DNA of 11,139 nucleotides from Synergistaceae bacterium (GTDB lineage Bacteria; Synergistota; Synergistia; Synergistales; Synergistaceae): assembly GCA_012728505.1 (NCBI GenBank), contig JAAYEY010000068.1, forward strand, positions 1 through 11,139, in the 5' to 3' direction. Positions 1 through 7,033 of the stretch are shown piece by piece. The notes below the pieces were generated by a model. The model searched no databases, had not been told where the DNA came from, and worked only from the letters and a program-made list of their open reading frames with translations. Numbering within the stretch: position 1 is the first letter of the stretch; every line of letters starts with the position of its first letter. The translations under genes were made by a program, and so were the position numbers.

Positions 1-1367
1 ACTTCTAGGAGGCTCGAGTATTCTTCATTTTCTAGATAGTTTCCGTCGAAGCAGGCGGTGCATATTTCTGATGCTGGAAGTCCTATCGCGTCTCTAAGTT
101 GATCGCAAGTCAGGTACTCCAGCGAATCTGCTTTCATTTTTCGGGATAGAGTCGGAATGTCCATCTGTGCTGCGGCGAGTTCGTCTGTACTCGGAGTGTC
201 TATTCCGTAATAACAGGGAAAACATATTGGGGGAGATGCTATGCGCAGGTTGACTTTTTTTGCGCCGTTCTCCCTTAACATGGATACGATCATTTCGGCA
301 GTTGTCCCCCTGACCAGCGAATCGTCTACCACGACAACCTCTTTGTCCCTGAAGACAGTTTGCTGAGGGTTAAGTTTTATCTTAACTCCGATGTCCCTAA
401 CTAACTGAGTCGGCTGTATGAAAGTTCTACCAACGTATCTGTTTCTCACGATCCCCATTTCGAAAGGAAGGCATGCTTTTTGCGCAAACCCAAGAGCAGC
501 CAGAGTCCCGCTGTCAGGCATGCCAGTAACCATAGAATTTCCGGGGACGTTTGATTCGGCGAGTTTGGCACCAAGTTCTTTTCTGGTTTTGTAGACAGAC
601 CTACCGTCTATAACACTGTCTGGACGCGCGAAATATACATATTCAAAAGAACAGTGGCACTTTCTTGACCCACCGAGAGGTAGTTTTCGGGAGATAATAC
701 CCCTTTTGTCGATTACCAGTACCTCTCCCGGCTCAACATCTCGGATTATCTCTGCTCCAAGTATGTCAAGCGCACATGATTCAGATGCCACATAAACGGT
801 ATCTCCCTTTCGTCCGATTATTAAAGGTCTAAAGCCCCACGGATCCCTTGCTGCTATAAGGCATCCGTCAAAGAGGACAGCAAGGCTGTATGCTCCCGTT
901 ACCTTTGCTAGCGATTTTTCAAGGGCTTCAAGCTGTACAACGCCGGGTTGATGAGCCATAAGTTGCAATATAGTCTCTGTGTCGGAAGATGTATGGAATA
1001 TGGCTCCTCTATTTTCAAGATAGCCGGTTAGTCCCTGGGCGTTTGTCAGATTGCCGTTATGAGCTATTGCGACAGGCCCCTGCGAATAGTTGGCGCCTAT
1101 AGGCTGACAATCCTCAATCGGGGTCTCTGTTGACGTCGCGTGTTTTACGTGACCTATGGCAGTTTCGGCATGAATCTGGGAAAGGCAGTTTTGACTAATC
1201 GCTTCGTGGACCAGTCCTTTACCCTTTTTGATATTGACGGCGCCTTCCTCAATCCAGGCTATCCCAGCAGAAAGCTGGCCTCTGTGCTGAAGAGCACAAA
1301 GACCAAGATAGACATCCTCCAGTACTGACGCGCCATTTATGCTGTAAGCGCCGAAAACTCCGGACAT
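1..1367 (-). CDS. purF: Amidophosphoribosyltransferase PurF (partial at C-terminus), atypical glutaminase domain
   Basis: PurF makes 5-phosphoribosylamine from PRPP and an amide nitrogen, the first step of de novo purine synthesis in the cytoplasm. I translated 455 codons from the ATG at 1367-1365; the frame is open to the left edge, so only the last few residues are missing. Seen: an N-terminal Ntn/GATase II domain with LQHRGQ (26-31), AHNGN (102-106, oxyanion Asn/Gly) and SSDTE (127-131). The phosphoribosyltransferase domain follows, with RNRYVGRTFIQPTQ (308-321) and the PRPP loop VVVVDDSLVRGTT (344-356). Candidate Fe-S ligands, as in the Bacillus-type enzyme, are C239, C385, C436 and C439. 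Odd: residue 2 is Ser (TCC, 1364-1362) in place of the catalytic Cys, and the normal GHVRYST motif reads GHVKHAT (72-78), so Arg is Lys. The ATG lies 2 nt after the purL stop, and no upstream in-frame start restores a Cys. PurF identity is very likely; glutamine-dependent activity is doubtful. Confidence 0.95.
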   Translation of the reverse strand, partial: MSGVFGAYSINGASVLEDVYLGLCALQHRGQLSAGIAWIEEGAVNIKKGKGLVHEAISQNCLSQIHAETAIGHVKHATSTETPIEDCQPIGANYSQGPVAIAHNGNLTNAQGLTGYLENRGAIFHTSSDTETILQLMAHQPGVVQLEALEKSLAKVTGAYSLAVLFDGCLIAARDPWGFRPLIIGRKGDTVYVASESCALDILGAEIIRDVEPGEVLVIDKRGIISRKLPLGGSRKCHCSFEYVYFARPDSVIDGRSVYKTRKELGAKLAESNVPGNSMVTGMPDSGTLAALGFAQKACLPFEMGIVRNRYVGRTFIQPTQLVRDIGVKIKLNPQQTVFRDKEVVVVDDSLVRGTTAEMIVSMLRENGAKKVNLRIASPPICFPCYYGIDTPSTDELAAAQMDIPTLSRKMKADSLEYLTCDQLRDAIGLPASEICTACFDGNYLENEEYSSLLE

Positions 1368-1369
1368 TT

Positions 1370-3523
1370 TTAGGAATTGCCCTCAGTGAAGGCCTTTTTA
1401 AGTATTGTTAGAGGGATATTAAAGAAACCCTCCCATTTAAAAGCGTCTCCACTAACTGTTCCTATCTTAACAAAGGGGAATCCCCCCCACATCTTTTCGA
1501 ATGTTTCTTTGTTAGCATCAGGCACTGCATAAATCGCACGAGCTCCGCCCTCTGAGAATAGGACTTCTTCATTGGAGCTGGAGGGTGCGAAATCTATACA
1601 AAAACCTTTGTCGGAAGCTATGGCTTCGTTCGCAAGAGCTGCTGCTAGACCTCCGCCAGCTATAGCTCGTGCTGAAGAGGCTATACCATCTGCGGCAGTC
1701 TTTAATGCCCTCTCTCTGAAAGCTTTTTCCTTTTTGTGATTAGGCTCGACTGTTTTGCCCGATGGCTTTCCCTCTTTCATGACCTGGTAGCGAGAAGCTC
1801 CCAGAGAACCACAAAGGTCTCCTACAAGGTAGAGAGAGTCGCCGGTCATTGCATTTCCGGAGACGAGACGTTTGCGTCTGTCTATAAGAAGTCCGGCTGT
1901 AACTACCAGAGGGGTCGGTTGTATCTGCCCGCTTGCAGTTTCGTTGTAGAGACTTACGTTGCCGGATACTACCGGACAGTCAAGACTACGGCATGTATCA
2001 GCAAGACCCTTTATACATTGTTCAAGTTCGTAGAATTTCTCTGGGGCTTCAGGGGATGCAAAGTTAAGACAGTTTGTCATACCTAGTACTTCTGCTCCCG
2101 CGATCCAGAGACCCCTCAGAGAGAGCGCCATTGTCTCTGCAGCTCCCATGTAAGGATCTGTCCAGCATTTATTTGGTTCTGCTTCCATAGTAAGGAGACA
2201 GGCCCTGTCTGTATCGGGCACTTCGACAACTGCAACCGGGTTTCCCGGTCCTGCTATTGTATGGAGTTGGACCATCGAGTCATACTGTTCCCAGATCTCA
2301 TGCTTGCTTCTTCCGTTGGCGCAGCTGATGACTGAAAGAAGATCTTTACCGGGATTGTTACATATAAGATTAGAACTGTTGAGAGATGCTCTTTCCTCCA
2401 TATTTGCAGGTTCTGCAGATGGCCAGAATATTTCAGGAGCATCTCCGAGGATCGATGTAGGAAGGTCTGCTATAAGCTCTCCTTTATCGTAGATTCTGTA
2501 TCTGTCTGGGTCAGTCATGACGCCGACTACCGCGCAGTCAAGATCGTAATGAGCGGCCATCGTGAATACCTGTTCTAGGTTTTCAGTTTCGACTATCAGC
2601 AACATACGTTCCTGTGACTCTGAAAGGAATATTTCCCATGGAGCCATACCTTCTTCTCGAAGGGGAATGTTTTCTACAGTAATGTCTATTCCGCATCCGC
2701 TCTTATGGGCTATTTCGCTTGAGGAAGATAGGATGCCCGCTGCTCCCATGTCTTGCATAGATGCGATAAGTTTTTCGGAAAGCAAGTCCATGCAGCAATC
2801 AATAAGTAGTTTTTCTTCAAAGGGGTCGCCTATCTGTATCTGAGGCTTGCTCGACTTGGCGTTCTCGTCAAGTTCACGGGAGGCGAAAGAAGCCCCGGCT
2901 ATCCCGTCACGACCTGTTTTTGAGCCTAAAATAACGGCAAGGTCTCCCTTTTTTGCTGTCTGCGAGCTTGCCATTTTATCGAGGCGCACGAAACCAGAAC
3001 TGAAAGCGTTTACTAAGGGGTTTTCATTGTAACAGGGGGAATAAAAAGTCTTTCCTCCAACGATTGGCACACCCACGGCATTGCCATATGCTCCTATCCC
3101 CTCAACTATACCCTTTGAGAGATTCTGGGTCTTTTTGAGGGAGGGATCGCCGAGAAAGAGCCCATCCATTGAAACAGAAGGTCTGGCTCCCATAGCTATT
3201 ATGTCCCTGATGATGCCCCCTACTCCTGTTGCAGCTCCCTGGAAAGGCGCTACCGCGGAAGGATGGTTGTGGCTCTCTGCTTTAAAAGCGAAGCCCCAGC
3301 CCTCTCCCATATCGACAACGCCGGCGTTCTCTCCTTGCCCCTGAAGGACATATTTACCCTCTGAAGGGTATGTCTTCAGAAGTCTTTTAGTCGACTTATA
3401 GCTGCAGTGTTCTGACCACATGACTCCTATCAGCTGAGTCTCAAGAAAGTTAGGTTCTCTTTCTAGAATTTTTATTATACGAATGTATTCTGATTCAGAA
3501 AGGCCTGCGCTTTTGAAATCCAT
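1370..3523 (-). CDS. purL: Phosphoribosylformylglycinamidine synthase subunit PurL
   Basis: PurL is the ATP-dependent synthetase subunit that converts FGAR to FGAM, using ammonia supplied by PurQ, with PurS holding the complex together. Seen: MWSEHCSYKS near the N-terminus (active-site His about residue 39), ESHNHPS (about 83-89) and GAATGVGGIIRD, then the second AIRS-like half with SGNVSLYNET. The start is set at the ATG at 3523-3521, giving 717 residues. This ATG overlaps the purQ stop as TGATG and has a GAGG ribosome site 9 nt upstream. It also yields an N-terminus like that of other small-form PurL proteins. A longer frame begins at 3568 (732 aa) but would overlap purQ by 46 nt, and its extra N-terminus (Arg/Tyr-rich) does not resemble the family. 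The length is normal for the small PurL that needs separate PurS and PurQ, as in Gram-positive bacteria and archaea. It is the third gene of the operon. Confidence 0.97.
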   Translation of the reverse strand: MDFKSAGLSESEYIRIIKILEREPNFLETQLIGVMWSEHCSYKSTKRLLKTYPSEGKYVLQGQGENAGVVDMGEGWGFAFKAESHNHPSAVAPFQGAATGVGGIIRDIIAMGARPSVSMDGLFLGDPSLKKTQNLSKGIVEGIGAYGNAVGVPIVGGKTFYSPCYNENPLVNAFSSGFVRLDKMASSQTAKKGDLAVILGSKTGRDGIAGASFASRELDENAKSSKPQIQIGDPFEEKLLIDCCMDLLSEKLIASMQDMGAAGILSSSSEIAHKSGCGIDITVENIPLREEGMAPWEIFLSESQERMLLIVETENLEQVFTMAAHYDLDCAVVGVMTDPDRYRIYDKGELIADLPTSILGDAPEIFWPSAEPANMEERASLNSSNLICNNPGKDLLSVISCANGRSKHEIWEQYDSMVQLHTIAGPGNPVAVVEVPDTDRACLLTMEAEPNKCWTDPYMGAAETMALSLRGLWIAGAEVLGMTNCLNFASPEAPEKFYELEQCIKGLADTCRSLDCPVVSGNVSLYNETASGQIQPTPLVVTAGLLIDRRKRLVSGNAMTGDSLYLVGDLCGSLGASRYQVMKEGKPSGKTVEPNHKKEKAFRERALKTAADGIASSARAIAGGGLAAALANEAIASDKGFCIDFAPSSSNEEVLFSEGGARAIYAVPDANKETFEKMWGGFPFVKIGTVSGDAFKWEGFFNIPLTILKKAFTEGNS

Positions 3524-4236
3524 CAGCATGTACCTCTTTCTGTAAAAGTTCTGGCGATTGAGTCCCAAAACCTATTGCCATCTGTACCGCCGTTAAGATG
3601 GGCAATAGTAGCACGTTCAGGGTGAGGCATCAGGCCTAATATATTGCCCTTCTCATTGCATATTCCGGCAATGCCGTTCAACGCCCCATTGGGCGCAAAT
3701 TCTGCACCCGCTTTTCCTGTTTCAGGGTCGGCGTATCTAAATACGACGCGGCCGGAGTCTTCAAGTTTCTTAAGTTCGCCTTCAGGAAGGAAAAAGAGCC
3801 CTTCGTGGTGAGCGATAGGGAACTGTAGAACCTCTTTATTATTTAGCTCTGAGGTAAATTTATTGTCCGTCTGTTCTACCCTAACATAGCATTCACGGCA
3901 GATAAAAGTAAGGGATGTATTTGGTAGGAGTGTGCCCGGAAGCATTTTAGTCTCTGTAAGTATCTGAAAACCGTTGCATATCCCTAGCAGCAATCCCCCT
4001 CTGTCAGCGTGTTCCCTGACGGCTTTGATGATGGGAGATCTGGCAGCTATTGCCCCGGAGCGGAGGTAATCTCCATATGAATATCCCCCAGGCAGAACTA
4101 CAAGATCGGGTTGTTCATCGAATTTCTCTTTTTCATGCCATACCATTTCCACTTTTATTTTTAGAGATTCTCTGATTGCCCTCTCAACATCTCTGTCACA
4201 ATTGCTACCGGGAAAGACTACGACAGCGGCCTTCAT
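3523..4236 (-). CDS. purQ: Phosphoribosylformylglycinamidine synthase, glutaminase subunit PurQ
   Basis: PurQ is the class I glutamine amidotransferase subunit of FGAM synthase; it hydrolyses glutamine and passes ammonia to PurL. Seen in the 237-residue protein: the N-terminal FPGSNCDRD (8-16), the PGGYSYGD loop (49-56), and the nucleophile elbow GICNGFQ with Cys87. HPE near the C-terminus (His205, Glu207) completes the triad. The length is usual for stand-alone PurQ. The start ATG overlaps the purS stop in an ATGA arrangement, and the stop overlaps the preferred purL start as TGATG, so the three subunits are probably translationally coupled. The intact triad here contrasts with the missing Cys in the downstream PurF. 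No oddities otherwise. Confidence 0.97.
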   Translation of the reverse strand: MKAAVVVFPGSNCDRDVERAIRESLKIKVEMVWHEKEKFDEQPDLVVLPGGYSYGDYLRSGAIAARSPIIKAVREHADRGGLLLGICNGFQILTETKMLPGTLLPNTSLTFICRECYVRVEQTDNKFTSELNNKEVLQFPIAHHEGLFFLPEGELKKLEDSGRVVFRYADPETGKAGAEFAPNGALNGIAGICNEKGNILGLMPHPERATIAHLNGGTDGNRFWDSIARTFTERGTC

Positions 4237-4490
4237 TGCCCTGCTTCCTTGACTGAAATATTGTAGGTTTCAACCAGATCGTTGCAGAGAAGATCGGAAC
4301 ACATAGATTCAAGATCTACTATTGCCTCTTTCTCTCCTGCAGCCTCAATTTTCATCCTTACTATTTTACCGACCCTTACCTCGCTAAGTCCCTTGTATCC
4401 AAGGCGAGTCAAAGTTTTTTCCACTGCTTTACCCTGTGTGTCGAGGACACCCTCGCGAGGTGTTATAAGAACTTCAGCCATAAAAATCAT
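4233..4490 (-). CDS. purS: Phosphoribosylformylglycinamidine synthase subunit PurS
   Basis: PurS is the small structural subunit that bridges PurQ and PurL in the three-part FGAM synthase. The 85-residue product matches the family in size and in its conserved stretch GVLDTQGKAVEKTLTRLGY followed by VRVGKIVRMKIE. First gene of the purine operon. The ATG at 4490 is chosen because an AAGGGGG ribosome site lies 8 nt upstream. A second in-frame ATG at 4481 would give a protein of 82 residues whose N-terminus fits the family slightly better, but it lies 17 nt from that site. A promoter 53 nt upstream drives the operon. Confidence 0.95.
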   Translation of the reverse strand: MIFMAEVLITPREGVLDTQGKAVEKTLTRLGYKGLSEVRVGKIVRMKIEAAGEKEAIVDLESMCSDLLCNDLVETYNISVKEAGQ

Positions 4491-4549
4491 ATAATCGGCC
4501 CCCTTAATATATTTGTCAGCTAAAAATAAATCTCCGCTACTGTGTTCAT

Positions 4550-4578
4550 AATATATTCCCCAATAAAATAAATGTCAA
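4550..4578 (-). promoter_or_regulatory. Sigma-70-type promoter of the purSQLF operon
   Basis: On the minus strand a perfect TTGACA (-35, 4578-4573) is followed after exactly 17 bases by TATATT (-10, 4555-4550). Transcription should start near 4543, giving a leader of about 53 nt to the purS ATG at 4490. The promoter is called from sequence match and position alone. Confidence 0.8.
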
Positions 4579-4712
4579 CATGTCTTGTGGCTTTTTATCA
4601 ATCATAATTTTTTTAGTTAGGTATTCTTTTCATTAGATGAATGTAATTAGAGAAAACGTTAATTCGTAATGATTCCTCTCTTTATTATATCGATTCGCCA
4701 TGGTATGGACGA

Positions 4713-4722
4713 CACATATGTG
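4713..4722. promoter_or_regulatory. Candidate operator palindrome upstream of the liv promoter
   Basis: CACATATGTG is a perfect 10-base palindrome. It ends 15 bases before the liv -35 box, a position where an activator could bind. I do not recognise the regulator. A palindrome this short can occur by chance, so this is a weak call. Confidence 0.2.
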
Positions 4723-4737
4723 AAAAAAGCTGAATAA

Positions 4738-4767
4738 TTGACATCTTGTTATAAAATTAACTATAAT
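4738..4767 (+). promoter_or_regulatory. Sigma-70-type promoter of the livJHMGF operon
   Basis: A perfect TTGACA (4738-4743) and a perfect TATAAT (4762-4767) are separated by 18 bases. The predicted start is near 4774, giving a leader of about 62 nt to the livJ ATG. This looks like a very strong promoter, which suits an abundant substrate-binding protein. Confidence 0.85.
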
Positions 4768-4819
4768 AGTGTTGTAAGTGATGTACCAGAAACTTGGTTC
4801 TCGTATCATAAATTATTAT

Positions 4820-4826
4820 AGGAGGT
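4820..4826 (+). promoter_or_regulatory. Ribosome-binding site of livJ
   Basis: AGGAGGT is a full match to the anti-Shine-Dalgarno sequence. It lies 9 nt before the ATG at 4836, fixes the livJ start and suggests high translation. Confidence 0.85.
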
Positions 4827-4835
4827 CGATTTTCC

Positions 4836-6101
4836 ATGCAACTAAGAAAGCGTTCCATGATCGCGGTAGTTTTAGTTTTATCTCTTTCTTTAATGATCTG
4901 TGCATCTGCATTTGCAGCTGACAAGGTTATTAAGATTGGTGCTCTCTTCCCACTTACAGGGCCTGCTGCAGTCTCTGGACAGAACTGCGTTAATTCTGTT
5001 CTTGCGGCGGCAGATGTTATTAACATGAAGAACCCAGAAATTAATGCTCCCCTTGCTGCACAAGAAGGTCTCCTCAACGGCTATAAGATCGAAATAGTCA
5101 AGGCTGACCATCAGGGCAAACCTGATGTAGCAAAGTCTGAGGCCGAGCGTCTCTATAACCAGGAGAAAGTCTTTGCTATTATCGGATGCTACAACAGTTC
5201 CGCAACGAAACCGGCTAGCGCTGTGGCAGAACGTGCAAAGAAGATTTTCATGTGCGGCTGCTCTAGCTCTGCGGCACTAACAGAGCGTGGCTACAAATAT
5301 TTCTTCCGTCATGCGCCTACAGATGCCATTGAATCAGACGAATTTGTTGAGTATGTTGAGTATCTTAACAAAGAGAAGAAGGCTGGAATCAAGACACTTG
5401 GTCTGATTTATGAGAACACAGAATTTGGAAAGCACGCTGCTGAAGAGGCTCAAAGAGCTGCAAAAAAGGCAGGTCTCAAAATAGTCGCCAATGTTCCTTT
5501 CAACAACGGTGCAACGAACCTTAACAGTGAAGTTCAAACTCTGAAGGCCGCAAATCCTGATGCAGTATTTGGAGCAGCCCTCGGCGGAGACTACTCACTC
5601 TGGGTTCGTACAATGAAACAGGTCAATTGGCTCCCTAAGATAGCAATCAACTACTGCACCGGGTATCAGAACCCAGCAGTACAGAAAGAACTTGCAGCCG
5701 ATGGTGACTACTTCATGGGCGGAATGGGATACTCTCCTGCACTGGCAAAAGAGTTCATGCCTGAAGCAGTTAAGATCGAAAAGAAATACTACACACCCAG
5801 AAGCAACCAGGCTTTTGACAGCGACTCCATCCAGGAAGCTGTGATGCTGCTGGTTCTTGCACAGGCAATAGAAAAGGCTGGAGCAGTTGACACCGAAAAG
5901 GTCGCAGCGATACTCAGGACCGAATCGTTCCCGTCAGCGCTGTCCCTCAGCGGATCAGTTAAGTTCAATCCCGATGGACAGAACGCCAATGCGCTCAGCG
6001 TCATAACACAGATTAAGAATCTGGATTACAACACAGTTTTCCCACTTAAGTACAAGAAAGCAGATCCTGTGTTCCCCATGACCCCTTGGGATAAACGCTA
6101 G
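4836..6101 (+). CDS. livJ: Branched-chain amino-acid-type ABC transporter substrate-binding protein
   Basis: Extracytoplasmic receptor of a LIV/HAAT-family importer, which captures amino acids (probably branched-chain, possibly other amino acids or amides) and hands them to LivHM. The 421-residue protein begins with a Sec signal peptide: positive residues (RKR, 4-6), a hydrophobic stretch 8-22, then ASAFA before ADK, with likely cleavage after Ala27. Cys22 follows LMI, not a good lipobox, so a soluble periplasmic protein is more likely than a lipoprotein. The mature part opens with KIGALFPLTGPAAVSGQ (33-49), typical of type I periplasmic binding proteins. Ligand-pocket candidates are around GCYNSSATKPAS (117-128) and GCSSSAAL (141-148). 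It is somewhat longer than E. coli LivJ. It is the first gene of the operon, with a strong promoter and ribosome site. Substrate identity cannot be read from the sequence; the symbol is given by family and context. Confidence 0.92.
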   Translation: MQLRKRSMIAVVLVLSLSLMICASAFAADKVIKIGALFPLTGPAAVSGQNCVNSVLAAADVINMKNPEINAPLAAQEGLLNGYKIEIVKADHQGKPDVAKSEAERLYNQEKVFAIIGCYNSSATKPASAVAERAKKIFMCGCSSSAALTERGYKYFFRHAPTDAIESDEFVEYVEYLNKEKKAGIKTLGLIYENTEFGKHAAEEAQRAAKKAGLKIVANVPFNNGATNLNSEVQTLKAANPDAVFGAALGGDYSLWVRTMKQVNWLPKIAINYCTGYQNPAVQKELAADGDYFMGGMGYSPALAKEFMPEAVKIEKKYYTPRSNQAFDSDSIQEAVMLLVLAQAIEKAGAVDTEKVAAILRTESFPSALSLSGSVKFNPDGQNANALSVITQIKNLDYNTVFPLKYKKADPVFPMTPWDKR

Positions 6102-6125
6102 TCTGATTTACAGTTTAGGCGTTGT

Positions 6126-6157
6126 GAGGCGGGGTAATCAATCGCCCCGCCTCTTTT
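6126..6157 (+). terminator. Intra-operon terminator/attenuator hairpin between livJ and livH
   Basis: GAGGCGGGG (6126-6134) pairs perfectly with CCCCGCCTC (6145-6153) around a 10-base loop, and TTTT follows at 6154-6157. The stem is nine base pairs, mostly GC. It sits directly after livJ and just before the livH ribosome site. It probably ends a fraction of transcripts, or protects the livJ mRNA 3' end, so LivJ exceeds the other subunits. The short U run suggests partial termination. Confidence 0.75.
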
Positions 6158-6165
6158 AGGGAGGT
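6158..6165 (+). promoter_or_regulatory. Ribosome-binding site deciding the GTG start of livH
   Basis: AGGGAGGT lies 7 nt upstream of the GTG at 6173. It decides for that GTG start, since no ATG sits at a suitable distance. It directly abuts the U run of the preceding hairpin. Confidence 0.8.
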
Positions 6166-6172
6166 ATTTTTA

Positions 6173-7033
6173 GTGGATAACTTTGTTCAAGTATTGATAG
6201 ATGGGATCCTAAGCGGACTTTTATATGCTCTTGTTGCTGCAGGTCTCAGCTTGATGTGGGGAGTTATGGATGTTATAAACTTTGCCCACGGAGAATTTCT
6301 TATGGTTGCCATGTACCTTTGCTACTGGATAGGAGAAATCCTGGGAATAGATCCGCTTTTTTCTTGGATCGCCGGAGGTATATTCCTATTCTTTGTTGGA
6401 GCTTTAACATATAAGCTAATAATAAAAAACAGTCTTGGCAAAGCTGCGATGGCTCCTCTTCTCGCTACGTTCGGACTATCTATGCTCCTCAAAAATTTTT
6501 GTATGAACCGTTTTACTCCAAATTTCCGTTTGCTCTCCGGCACAATAATGGAAGGCAAGACATTCCAGTTTGCAGGAGCTATCGTCTCTGTGCCTCAGCT
6601 TGTAACGGCAATCTTTTCGCTTGTGGTGTTGCTTGGTGTTTACTGGCTCATCAAAAAGACGAGGGTTGGCTGGGCCATACAGGCGACGGCTATGGACAAA
6701 GAAGCAGCTGAACTTATGGGTATCGACACGGAAAATATTTATCTGCTCGTTTTTGGTATAGGAGGCGCCTGTGTTGGCGTAGCGGGCGGACTTATGACTA
6801 CATATCTTGCAGTACACCCAGAAGTTGGCAGCCTTTTCAGTTTGATTGCGTTTGTAGTAGTTGCGCTCGGTGGATTTGGAAGTATTCCGGGAGCACTATT
6901 TGCCGCGCTGCTGATTGGTCTGGTGGAATCCTTCACAGGTTTCTATGTGGCCGCGGTAGTAAAGTACGTGGCAGTTTTCGCGATATATCTTGTTGTGATT
7001 TTAATCAGACCTAAGGGTCTGTTTGGATGGTGA
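6173..7033 (+). CDS. livH: LIV-type ABC transporter permease LivH
   Basis: Inner-membrane permease of the amino-acid importer, pairing with LivM to form the channel. The 286-residue protein is hydrophobic throughout, with about eight membrane spans. It shows the LivH N-terminal signature: GLLYALVAAGLSLMWGVMDVINFAHGEF, given here in parts as GLLYALVAAGLSL and VINFAHGEF. A cytoplasmic loop contains AMDKEAAELMGID, the region expected to contact the ATPases. The C-terminal half has VVALGGFGSIPGALFAALLIG, the other conserved block (VVALGGFGS then PGAL). The end reads IRPKGLFGW, as in many family members. Start is GTG, supported by the strong ribosome site. The last 7 bases overlap livM. Nothing unusual. 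Confidence 0.95.
   Translation: MDNFVQVLIDGILSGLLYALVAAGLSLMWGVMDVINFAHGEFLMVAMYLCYWIGEILGIDPLFSWIAGGIFLFFVGALTYKLIIKNSLGKAAMAPLLATFGLSMLLKNFCMNRFTPNFRLLSGTIMEGKTFQFAGAIVSVPQLVTAIFSLVVLLGVYWLIKKTRVGWAIQATAMDKEAAELMGIDTENIYLLVFGIGGACVGVAGGLMTTYLAVHPEVGSLFSLIAFVVVALGGFGSIPGALFAALLIGLVESFTGFYVAAVVKYVAVFAIYLVVILIRPKGLFGW

Larger units (their letters stand above)
4491..4835. other. Divergent intergenic regulatory region between purS and livJ
   Basis: This 345-base AT-rich stretch has no convincing gene. It holds two outward-facing, near-consensus promoters: the pur promoter near the left end and the liv promoter near the right end. About 160 bases lie between the two -35 boxes, enough room for regulator binding. 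It also carries a perfect 10-base palindrome at 4713-4722. The pur leader is only about 53 nt and the liv leader about 62 nt, so neither leaves room for a typical purine riboswitch or amino-acid leader-peptide attenuator, and I see none. Confidence 0.85.

Noticed and set aside
1736..2086. Open frame of 116 codons on the plus strand inside purL
   Set aside because: It is antisense to a confidently identified conserved gene, has no good ribosome site, and its product has no family features.
4491..4543. Possible purine riboswitch in the pur leader
   Set aside because: The leader is only about 53 nt from the predicted start, too short for a known purine aptamer plus expression platform, and no matching fold is visible.
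4629..4641. Small inverted repeat TTCAT-TAG-ATGAA in the intergenic region
   Set aside because: Five-base arms in AT-rich DNA, with no T run and no link to either promoter, are weak evidence for an operator or terminator.
4655..4660. AACGTT core resembling the E. coli PurR operator centre
   Set aside because: Only the central bases match; the flanking positions do not. It also lies about 75 bases upstream of the pur -35 box, where a repressor of this type is not expected to act.
4785..4798. Inverted repeat ACCA-N6-TGGT in the livJ leader
   Set aside because: The arms are only four bases and do not extend, so chance occurrence is likely.
4757..5077. Open frame on the minus strand across the liv promoter and livJ start
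   Set aside because: It runs antisense to the livJ signal peptide and over the promoter, and shows no recognisable protein features.
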